DNA of 64,000 nt. It comes from Paragordius varius. Taxonomy: Eukaryota; Nematomorpha. Both the position numbers and the translations under genes were made by a program. This document shows, in pieces, positions 8,828-19,900 of the stretch; within the stretch, counting starts at the first letter, position 1, and each line of letters starts with the position of its first letter. The DNA lies in the NCBI GenBank assembly GCA_964247055.1, contig OZ176056.1, positions 1-64,000 of the forward strand. The letters run 5' to 3'. The notes below the pieces were generated by a model. The model made no database searches, was not told where the DNA came from, and was given only the letters and a program-made list of their open reading frames with translations.

Positions 8828-10650
8828 GGAAGAGACTGACGACACATAGGATGATTGTTCAAAAATGACTGACGACGGATAGGGAAATACCGAAAAATCA
8901 CTGACGACGGATAGAATGATTGTTGAAAAATGACTGACGACGGATAGGGGGAATTCAAAAAACCAACTGACGACGGCTAGAAAGTGACGGACAAAAACAG
9001 ACTGACGACGGATAGAATGATTGCTAAAAAATGACTGACGACGGATAGGAGGAATGCCGAAAAATGACTGACGACGGATAGGGGAAATGCAGAAAACCAA
9101 CTGACGACGGCTAGAAAGTGAGGGGCAGAAACAGACTGACGACGGATAGGATGATTGCTAAAAAATGACTGACGACGGATAGGAGGAATTCCGAAAAATG
9201 ACTGACGACGGATAGGATGATTGTTGAAAAATGACTGACGACGGATAGGGGAAATGCAGAAAACCAACTGACGACGGAGAGGGGAAATGCAGAAAACCAA
9301 CTGACGACGGCTAGAAAGTGAGGGACATAAACAGACTGACGACGGATAGGATGATTGCTAAAAAATGACTGACGACGGATAGGAGGAATGCCGAAAAATG
9401 ACTGACGACGGATAGGATGATTGTTGAAAAATGACTGACGACGGATAGGGGAAATGCAGAAAACCAACTGACGACGGCTAGAAAGTGAGGGACAGAAACA
9501 GACTGACGACGGATAGGATGATTGCTAAAAAATGACTGACGACGGATAGGAGGAAAAAAATGACTGACGACGGATAGGATGATTGTTGAAAAATGACTGA
9601 CGACGGATAGGGGAAATGCAGAAAACCAACTGACGACGGCTAGAAAGTGAGGGACAGAAACAGACTGACGACGGATAGGATGATTGCTAAAAAATGACTG
9701 ACGACGGATAGGAGGAATGCCGGAAAATGACTGACGACGGATAGGATGATTGTTGAAAAATGACTGACGACGAATAGGGGGAATTCAAAAAACCAACTGA
9801 CGACGGCTAGAAAGTGAGGGACAGAAACAGACTGACGACGGATAGGATGATTGCTAAAAAATGACTGACGACGGATAGGAGGAAAAAAATGACTGACGAC
9901 GGATAGGATGATTGTTGAAAAATGACTGACGACGGATAGGGGAAATGCAGAAAACCAACTGACGACGGCTAGAAAGTGAGGGACAGAAACAGACTGACGA
10001 CGGATTGGATGATTGCTAAAAAATGACTGACGACGGATAGGAGGAATGCCGGAAAATGACTGACGACGGATAGGATGATTGTTGAAAAATGACTGACGAC
10101 GGATAAGGGAATGCAGGAAAACCAACTGACGACGGCTAGAAAATAACGGACAAAAACAGACTGACGACGGATAGGAGGAATGCCAAAAAATGACTGACGA
10201 CGGATAGGGGAATGCAGGAAAACCAACTGACGACGGCTAGAAAATGACGGACAAAAACAGACTGACGACGGATAGGTTGAATGCCAAAAAATGACTGACG
10301 ACGGATAGGATAATTGTTGAAAAATGACTGACGACGGATAGGGGGAATACAAAAAACTAACTTACGACGGCTACAAAATGACGGACAGAAACAGACTGAC
10401 GACGGATAGAATAATTGCTGAAAAATGACTGAGATAGGAGGAATGCCGAAAAATGACTGACGACGGATAGGATGATTGTTAAAAAATGACTGACGACGGA
10501 TAGGGGGAATGCAGAAAACCAACTGACGACGGCTAGAAAGTGAGGGACAGAAGCAGACTTACGACGGATAGGATGATTGCTAAAAAATGACTGACGACGG
10601 ATAGGAGGAATGCCGAAAAATGATAGACGACGGATAGGGGGAATGCAGAA
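8828..10650 (+). repeat. Right minisatellite arm, ~54 units of ~33 bp
   Basis: Units share the core CTGACGACGGATAGG and differ in their spacers: ATGATTGTTGAAAAATGA, AGGAATGCCGAAAAATGA, GGAAATGCAGAAAACCAA and a longer AAAGTGAGGGACAGAAACAG type with core ending GGCTAG. The GGCTAG type recurs near 8975, 9109, 9309, 9476, 9638, 9805, 9967, 10134, 10235, 10369 and 10531. Those spacings (about 101, 134, 162-167 and 200) are 3, 4, 5 and 6 units, so there is a loose higher-order period of about 5 units. Several minus-strand frames of 90-160 codons are open here because the repeat avoids stops in some frames. They encode only IRRQSFF/PSSVIF strings and are not credible genes. Confidence 0.93.
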
Positions 10651-11051
10651 AATAGCCCTTTAGTAGTTCCATCATCACCCCAATTATTTTTGAGATCGGA
10701 ATATAAATGTTATTTTTATGAATTTTATAAATATTGACAAAATTACGATTTTAAAAATAAAATGGCTACCTAAAATCCAAATTTGATCAGGTGATGTCGC
10801 CATAATTTTTTTGGGTAGCCCTATGGTTGTTCCATCATAACCCCAAATATTTTTGAGATCGGAGTATAAATGTAATTTTTTTGAATTTTTTAAATATTTA
10901 AAAAATTTATTTTATACGATTTTAAAAATAAAAATGGCTACCTAAATTCTAGATCAGATGATGTCGCCATAATTTTTTTTGGGTAGCCCTATGGTAGTTC
11001 CATCATAACCCCAAATATTTTTGAGATCGGACTTTAAATGTAATTTTTATG

Positions 11052-11075
11052 AATTTTTTAAATATTTAAAAAATT
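11052..11075. repeat. 24 bp perfect palindrome, exemplar of one per monomer
   Basis: The sequence is symmetrical about AAATATTT, with T6 and A6 arms and AATT at both ends, so it equals its own reverse complement over 24 bp. Most monomer classes keep it. The TTTTAAGG class (ATGATTTTTTT) loses only the outermost pairs. The class with TATTGAAAAAA (for example near 30025, 38307, 48158) breaks the centre. It could bind a dimeric or AT-hook protein or extrude a cruciform; no specific factor is recognised. Confidence 0.9.
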
Positions 11076-11103
11076 TATTTTATACGATTTTAAAAATAAA
11101 AAT

Positions 11104-11161
11104 GGCTACCTAAAATCCAAATTTGATCAGGTGATGTCACCATAATTTTTTTTGGGTAGCC
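11104..11161. repeat. Nested dyad in satellite monomer, exemplar
   Basis: GGCTACC (11104-11110) is the reverse complement of GGTAGCC (11155-11161). Between them sits GGTGA-TG-TCACC (11130-11141), a 5 bp inverted repeat with a 2-base loop. The arrangement recurs in nearly every monomer. In the variant GTCGCC or GTCACT monomers the inner arm is weakened while the outer arm is kept. In the GCGTAG class the outer arm is shortened. Confidence 0.85.
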
Positions 11162-11899
11162 CTATGGTAGTTCCATCATCACCCCAAATATTTTCGAGAT
11201 CGGAGTATAAATGTAATTTTTATGAATTTTTTAAATACTTAAAAAATTTATTTTATACGATTTTAACAATAAAAATGGCTACCTAAAATCTAAATTTGAT
11301 CAGGTGATGTCACTATAATTTTTTTGGGTAGCCCTATGGTAGTTCCATCATCACCCCAAATATTTTAGGGATCGGAGTATAAATGTAATTTTTATGAATT
11401 TTTTAAATATTTAAAAAATTTATTTTATACGATTTTAAAAATAAAAATGGCTACCTAAAATCCAAATTTGATCAGGTGATGTCACCATAATTTATTTTGG
11501 GTAGCCCTATGGTAGTTCCATCATCACCCCAAATATTTTGGGGATCGGACTATAAATGATATTTTTATGAATTTTTTAAATATTTAAAAAATTTATTTTA
11601 TACGATTTTAAAAATAAAAATGGCTACCTAAAATCCAAATTTGATCAGGTGATGTCACCATAATTTTTTTTGGGTAGCCCTATGGTAGTTCCATCATCAC
11701 CCCAAATATTTTCGAGATCGGAGTATAAATGTAATTTTTATGAATTTTTTAAATATTTAAAAAATTTATTTTATACGATTTTAAAAATAAAAATGGCTAC
11801 CTAAAATCCAAATTTGATCAGGTGATGTCACTATAAAATTTTTGGGTAGCCCTATGGTAGTTCCATCATCACCCCAAATATTTTCGAGATCGGAGTATA

Positions 11900-14800
11900 A
11901 ATGTAATTTTTATGAATTTTTTAAATATTTAAAAAATTTATTTTATACGATTTTAAAAATAAAAATGGCTACCTAAAATCCAAATTTGATCAGGCGATGT
12001 CACCATAATTTTTTTGGGTAGCCCTACGGTAGTTCCATCATCACCCCAAATATTTTCGAGATCGGAGTATAAATGTAATTTTTATGAATTTTTTAAATAT
12101 TTAAAAAATTTATTTTGGATTTTAAAAATAAAAATGGCTACCTAAAATCCAAATTTGATCAGGTGATGTCACTATAATTTTTTTTGGTAGCCCTATGGTA
12201 GTTCCATCATCACCCCAAATATTTTGGGGATCGGACTATAAATGTAATTTTTATGAATTTTTAAATATTTAAAAAATTTATTTTATACGATTTTTAAAAT
12301 AAAAATGGCTACCTAAAATCCAAATTTGATCAGGTGATGTCGCCATAATTTTTTTTGGGTAGCCCTATGGTAGTTCCATCATCACCTCAAATACTTTGGG
12401 GATCGGACTATAAATGTAATTTTTAGGAATTTTTAAAATATTTAAAAAATTTATTTTATACGATTTTAAAAATAAAAATGGCTACCTAAAATCCAAATTT
12501 GATCAGGTGATGTCGCCATAATTTTTTTTGCGTAGCCCTACGGTAGTTCTATCATCACCCCAAATATTTTGGGGATCGGACTATAAATGTAATTTTTATG
12601 ATTTTTTTAAATATTTAAAAAATTTATTTTATACGATTTTAAAACTAAAAATGGCTACCTAAAATCCAAATTTGATCAGGTGATGTCACCATAATTTTTT
12701 TTGGGTAGCCCTATGGTAGTTCCATCATCACCCCAAATATTTTCGAGATCGGAGTATAAATGTAATTTTTATGAATTTTTTAAATATTTAAAAAATTTAT
12801 TTTATACGATTTTAAAAATAAAAATGGCTACCTAAAATCCAAATTTGATCAGGCCATGTCACCATAATTTTTTTTGGGTAGCCCTATGGTAGTTCCATCA
12901 TCACCCCAAATATTTTCGAGATCGGAGTATAAATGTAATTTTTATGAATTTTTTAAATATTTAAAAAATTTATTTTATACGATTTTAAAAATAAAAATGG
13001 CTACCTAAAATCCAAAGTCACTATAATTTTTTTGGGTAGCCCTATGGTAGTTCCATCATCACCCCAAATATTTTGGGGATCGGACTATAAATGTAATTTT
13101 TATGAATTTTTTAAATATTTAAAATATTTATTTTATACGATTTTTAAAATAAAAATGGCTACCTAAAATCCAAATTTGATCAGGTGATGTCACCATAATT
13201 TTTTTTGGGTAGCCCTATGGTAGTTCCATCATCACCCCAAATACTTTGGGGATCGGACTATAAATGTAATTTTTATGAATTTTTTAAATATTTAAAAAAT
13301 TTATTTTATACGATTTTAAAAATAAAAATGGCTACCTAAAATCCAAATTTGATCAGGTGATGTCACCATAATTTTTTTTGGGTAGCCCTATGGTAGTTCC
13401 ATCATCACCCCAAATATTTTCGAGATCGGAGTATAAATGTAATTTTTATGAATTTTTTAAATATTTAAAAAATTTATTTTATACGATTTTAAAAATAAAA
13501 ATGGCTACCTAAAATCCAAATTTGATCAGGTGATGTCACCATAATTTTTTTTGGGTAGCCCTATGGTAGTTCCATCATCACCCCAAATATTGTCGAGATC
13601 GGAGTATAAATGTAATTTTTGTGAATTTTTTAAATATTTAAAAAATTTATTTAATACGATTTTAAAAATAAAAATGGCTACCTAAAATCCAAATATGATC
13701 AGGTGATGTCGCCATAATTTTTTTTGCGTAGCCCTATGGTAGTTCTATCATCACCCCAAATATTTTAAGGATCGGACTATAAATGTAATTTTTATGATTT
13801 TTTTAAATATTTAAAAAATTTATTTTATACGATTTTTAAAATAAAAATGGCTACCTAAAATCCAAATTTGATCAGGTGATGTCACCATAATTTTTTTTGG
13901 GTAGCCCTATGGTAGTTCCATCATCACCCCAAATATTTTCGAGATCGGAGTATAAATGTAATTTTTATAAATTTTTTAAATATTTAAAAAATTTATTTTA
14001 TACGATTTTAAAAATAAAAATGGCTACCTAAAATCCAAATTTGATCAGGTGATGTCACCATAATTTTTTTTGGGTAGCCCTATGGTAGTTCCATCATCAT
14101 CCCAAATATTTTCGAGATCGGAGTATAAATGTAATTTTTATGAATTTTTTAAATATTTAAAAAATTTATTTTATACGATTTTAAAAATAAAAATGGCTAC
14201 CTAAAATCCAAATTTGATCAGGTGATGTCACTATAATTTTTTTTGGGTAGCCCTATGGTAGTTCCATCATCACCCCAAATATTTTGGGGATCGGACTATA
14301 AATGTAATTTTTATGAATTTTTTAAATATTTAAAAAATTTATTTTATACGATTTTAAAAATAAAAATGGCTACCTAAAATCCAAATTTGATCAGGTGATG
14401 TCACCATAATTTTTTTTGGGTAGCCCTATGGTAGTTCCATCATCACCCCAAATATTGTCGAGATCGGAGTATAAATGTAATTTTTTTGAATTTTTTAAAT
14501 ATTTAAAAAATTTATTTAATACGATTTTAAAAATAAAAATGGCTACCTAAAATCAAAATTTGATCAGGTGATGTCGCCATAATTTTTTTTGGGTAGCCCT
14601 ATGGTAGTTCCATCATTACCCCAAATATTGTCGAGATCGGAGTATAAATGTAATTTTTTTGAATTTTTTAAATATTTAAAAAATTTATTTAATACGATTT
14701 TAAAAATAAAAATGGCTACCTAAAATCCAAATTTGATCAGGTGATGTCGCCATAATTTTTTTTGCGTAGCCCTATGGTAGTTCTATCATCACCCCAAATA

Positions 14801-16950
14801 TTTTAAGGATCGGACTATAAATGTAATTTTTATGATTTTTTTAAATATTTAAAAAATTTATTTTATACGATTTTAAAAATAAAAATGGCTACCTAAAATC
14901 CAAATTTGATCAGGTGATGTCACCATAATTTTTTTTGGGTAGCCCTATGGTAGTTCCATCATCATCCCAAATATTTTCGAGATCGGAGTATAAATGTAAT
15001 TTTTATGAATTTTTTAAATATTTAAAAAATTTATTTTATACGATTTTAAAAATAAAAATGGCTACCTAAAATCCAAATTTGATCAGGTGATCTCACTATA
15101 ATTTTTTTGGGTAGCCCTATGGTAGTTCCATCATCACCCCAAATATTTTCGAGATCGGAGTATAAATGTAATTTTTATGAATTTTTTAAATATTTAAAAA
15201 ATTTATTTTATACGATTTTAAAAATAAAAATGGCTACCTAAAATCCAAATTTGATCAGGCGATGTCACCATAATTTTTTTTGGGTAGCCCTACGGTAGTT
15301 CCATCATCACCCCAAATATTTTCGAGATCGGAGTATAAATGTAATTTTTATGAATTTTTTAAATATTTAAAAAATTTATTTTGTACGATTTTAAAAATAA
15401 AAATGGCTACCTAAAATCCAAATTTGATCAGGTGATGTCACTATAATTTTTTTTGGTAGCCCTATGGTAGTTCCATCATCACCCCAAATATTTTGGGGAT
15501 CGGACTATAAATGTAATTTTTATGAATTTTTAAATATTTAAAAAATTTATTTTATACGATTTTTAAAATAAAAATGGCTACCTAAAATCCAAATTTGATC
15601 AGGTGATGTCGCCATAATTTTTTTTGGGTAGCCCTATGGTAGTTCCATCATTACCTCAAATACTTTGGGGATCGGACTATAAATGTAATTTTTAGGAATT
15701 TTTAAAATATTTAAAAAATTTATTTTATACGATTTTAAAAATAAAAATGGCTACCTAAAATCCAAATTTGATCAGGTGATGTCGCCATAATTTTTTTTGC
15801 GTAGCCCTACGGTAGTTCTATCATCACCCCAAATATTTTGGGGATCGGACTATAAATGTAATTTTTATGATTTTTTTAAATATTTAAAAAATTTATTTTA
15901 TACGATTTTAAAAATAAAAATGGCTACCTAAAATCCAAATTTGATCAGGTGATGTCACCATAATTTTTTTTGGGTAGCCCTATGGTAGTTCCATCATCAC
16001 CCCAAATATTTTCGAGATCGGAGTATAAATGTAATTTTTATGAATTTTTTAAATATTTAAAAAATTTATTTTATACGATTTTAAAAATAAAAATGGCTAC
16101 CTAAAATCCAAATTTGATCAGGCCATGTCACCATAATTTTTTTTAGGTAGCCCTATGGTAGTTCCATCATCACCCCAAATATTTTCGAGATCGGAGTATA
16201 AATGTAATTTTTATGAATTTTTTAAATATTTAAAAAATTTATTTTATACGATTTTAAAAATAAAAATGGCTACCTAAAATCCAAAGTCACTATAATTTTT
16301 TTGGGTAGCCCTATGGTAGTTCCATCATCACCCCAAATATTTTGGGGATCGGACTATAAATGTAATTTTTATGAATTTTTTAAATATTTAAAATATTTAT
16401 TTTATACGATTTTTAAAATAAAAATGGCTACCTAAAATCCAAATTTGATCAGGTGATGTCACCATAATTTTTTTTGGGTAGCCCTATGGTAGTTCCATCA
16501 TCACCCCAAATACTTTGGGGATCGGACTATAAATGTAATTTTTATGAATTTTTTAAATATTTAAAAAATTTATTTTATACGATTTTAAAAATAAAAATGG
16601 CTACCTAAAATCCAAATTTGATCAGGTGATGTCACCATAATTTTTTTTGGGTAGCCCTATGGTAGTTCCATCATCACCCCAAATATTTTTGAGATCGGAG
16701 TATAAATGTAATTTTTATGAATTTTTTAAATATTTAAAAAATTTATTTTATACGATTTTAAAAATAAAAATGGCTACCTAAAATCCAAATTTGATCAGGT
16801 GATGTCACCATAATTTTTTTTGGGTAGCCCTATGGTAGTTCCATCATCACCCCAAATATTGTCGAGATCGGAGTATAAATGTAATTTTTGTGAATTTTTT
16901 AAATATTTAAAAAATTTATTTAATACGATTTTAAAAATAAAAATGGCTAC
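11900..16950 (+). repeat. 19-monomer higher-order repeat (3269 bp lag), approximate limits
   Basis: Rare variants recur 3269 bp apart. TTAGGAATTTTTAAAATA is at 12425 and 15694 (start of AGGAAT). The shortened monomer with CCAAAGTCACTATAA is at 13012 and 16281. A third pair (AATCAAAATTTG at 19031 and 22300) shows the same lag further right. The monomer order between markers also matches. Confidence 0.85.
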
Positions 16951-19900
16951 CTAAAATCCAAATTTGATCAGGTGATGTCGCCATAATTTTTTTTGCGTAG
17001 CCCTATGGTAGTTCTATCATCACCCCAAATATTTTAAGGATCGGACTATAAATGTAATTTTTATGATTTTTTTAAATATTTAAAAAATTTATTTTATACG
17101 ATTTTAAAAATAAAAATGGCTACCTAAAATCCAAATTTGATCAGGTGATGTCACCATAATTTTTTTTGGGTAGCCCTATGGTAGTTCCATCATCACCCCA
17201 AATATTTTCGAGATCGGAGTATAAATGTAATTTTTATGAATTTTTTAAATATTTAAAAAATTTATTTTATACGATTTTAAAAATAAAAATGGCTACCTAA
17301 AATCCAAATTTGATCAGGTGATGTCACCATAATTTTTTTTGGGTAGCCCTATGGTAGTTCCATCATCATCCCAAATACTTTGGGGATCGGACTATAAATG
17401 TAATTTTTATGAATTTTTTAAATATTTAAAAAATTTATTTTATACGATTTTAAAAATAAAAATGGCTACCTAAAATCCAAATTTGATCAGGTGATGTCAC
17501 CATAATTTTTTTTGGGTAGCCCTATGGTAGTTCCATCATCACCCCAAATATTTTCGAGATCGGAGTATAAATGTAATTTTTATGAATTTTTTAAATATTT
17601 AAAAAATTTATTTTATACGATTTTAAAAATAAAAATGGCTACCTAAAATCCAAATTTGATCAGGTGATGTCACCATAATTTTTTTTGGGTAGCCCTATGG
17701 TAGTTCCATCATCACCCCAAATATTGTCGAGATCGGAGTATAAATGTAATTTTTGTGAATTTTTTAAATATTTAAAAAATTTATTTTATACGATTTTAAA
17801 AATAAAAATGGCTACCTAAAATCCAAATTTGATCAGGTGATGTCACCATAATTTTTTTTGGGTAGCCCTATGGTAGTTCCATCATCACCCCAAATACTTT
17901 GGGGATCGGACTATAAATGTAATTTTTATGAATTTTTTAAATATTTAAAAAATTTATTTTATACGATTTTAAAAATAAAAATGGCTACCTAAAATCCAAA
18001 TTTGATCAGGTGATGTCACCATAATTTTTTTTGGGTAGCCCTATGGTAGTTCCATCATCACCCCAAATATTTTTGAGATCGGAGTATAAATGTAATTTTT
18101 ATGAATTTTTTAAATATTTAAAAAATTTATTTTATACGATTTTAAAAATAAAAATGGCTACCTAAAATCCAAATATGATCAGGTGATGTCGCCATAATTT
18201 TTTTTGCGTAGCCCTATGGTAGTTCTATCATCACCCCAAATATTTTAAGGATCGGACTATAAATGTAATTTTTATGATTTTTTTAAATATTTAAAAAATT
18301 TATTTTATACGATTTTTAAAATAAAAATGGCTACCTAAAATCCAAATTTGATCAGGTGATGTCACCATAATTTTTTTTGGGTAGCCCTATGGTAGTTCCA
18401 TCATCACCCCAAATATTTTCGAGATCGGAGTATAAATGTAATTTTTATAAATTTTTTAAATATTTAAAAAATTTATTTTATACGATTTTAAAAATAAAAA
18501 TGGCTACCTAAAATCCAAATTTGATCAGGTGATGTCACCATAATTTTTTTTGGGTAGCCCTATGGTAGTTCCATCATCATCCCAAATATTTTCGAGATCG
18601 GAGTATAAATGTAATTTTTATGAATTTTTTAAATATTTAAAAAATTTATTTTATACGATTTTAAAAATAAAAATGGCTACCTAAAATCCAAATTTGATCA
18701 GGTGATGTCACTATAATTTTTTTGGGTAGCCCTATGGTAGTTCCATCATCACCCCAAATATTTTGGGGATCGGACTATAAATGTAATTTTTATGAATTTT
18801 TTAAATATTTAAAAAATTTATTTTATACGATTTTAAAAATAAAAATGGCTACCTAAAATCCAAATTTGATCAGGTGATGTCACCATAATTTTTTTTGGGT
18901 AGCCCTATGGTAGTTCCATCATCACCCCAAATATTGTCGAGATCGGAGTATAAATGTAATTTTTTTGAATTTTTTAAATATTTAAAAAATTTATTTAATA
19001 CGATTTTAAAAATAAAAATGGCTACCTAAAATCAAAATTTGATCAGGTGATGTCGCCATAATTTTTTTTGGGTAGCCCTATGGTAGTTCCATCATTACCC
19101 CAAATATTGTCGAGATCGGAGTATAAATGTAATTTTTTTGAATTTTTTAAATATTTAAAAAATTTATTTAATACGATTTTAAAAATAAAAATGGCTACCT
19201 AAAATCCAAATTTGATCAGGTGATGTCGCCATAATTTTTTTTGCGTAGCCCTATGGTAGTTCTATCATCACCCCAAATATTTTAAGGATCGGACTATAAA
19301 TGTAATTTTTATGATTTTTTTAAATATTTAAAAAATTTATCTTATACGATTTTAAAAATAAAAATGGCTACCTAAAATCCAAATTTGATCAGGTGATGTC
19401 ACCATAATTTTTTTTGGGTAGCCCTATGGTAGTTCCATCATCATCCCAAATATTTTCGAGATCGGAGTATAAATGTAATTTTTATGAATTTTTTAAATAT
19501 TTAAAAAATTTATTTTATACGATTTTAAAAATAAAAATGGCTACCTAAAATCCAAATTTGATCAGGTGATCTCACTATAATTTTTTTGGGTAGCCCTATG
19601 GTAGTTCCATCATCACCCCAAATATTTTCGAGATCGGAGTATAAATGTAATTTTTATGAATTTTTTAAATATTTAAAAAATTTATTTTATACGATTTTAA
19701 AAATAAAAATGGCTACCTAAAATCCAAATTTGATCAGGCGATGTCACCATAATTTTTTTTGGGTAGCCCTACGGTAGTTCCATCATCACCCCAAATATTT
19801 TCGAGATCGGAGTATAAATGTAATTTTTATGAATTTTTTAAATATTTAAAAAATTTATTTTGTACGATTTTAAAAATAAAAATGGCTACCTAAAATCCAA

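Larger units (their letters stand above)
2074..10650. mobile_element. Putative Foldback-like element or inverted subtelomeric duplication
   Basis: The block is framed by inverted arms. The left arm (2074-3078) matches in reverse complement the right arm (7365-10650), each with an outer minisatellite and an inner AT-rich segment. Clear anchors are the pair near 2518-2830 and 8450-8770, and the pair near 2840-3078 and 7365-7581. Identity in the inner arms is roughly nine bases in ten by eye. Inverted termini made of short tandem repeats are the hallmark of Foldback (FB) elements and of Galileo-type elements in Drosophila. No transposase is visible, so a non-autonomous element is the transposon reading. 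The alternative is a fold-back duplication formed when a broken end was repaired and capped. Target-site duplications cannot be judged, because the left end abuts telomere and the right end abuts satellite. Confidence 0.45.
10653..11330 (+). repeat. Degenerate edge monomers of the satellite
   Basis: The first four monomers are the most divergent. The first is 163 bp, starts AATAGCCCTTTAGTAG and lacks the usual palindrome context. The second is 168 bp and has CTATGGTTG and a shortened text after CTACC. Divergence falls off rightward, as expected at the edge of an array homogenised by unequal exchange. Confidence 0.8.

Noticed and set aside
8773-10522. Several overlapping minus-strand open frames of 61-161 codons rich in IRRQSFF and PSSVIF
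   Set aside because: They are readings of one ~33 bp minisatellite in different frames, with no codon constraint, and similar plus-strand frames appear in the inverted left block at 2157-2506.
8828-10650. CRISPR-like appearance (fixed repeat, variable spacers)
   Set aside because: The spacers are recycled variants of a few types, the core is part of a eukaryotic subtelomere beside TTAGGG repeats, and no cas-like gene is present.
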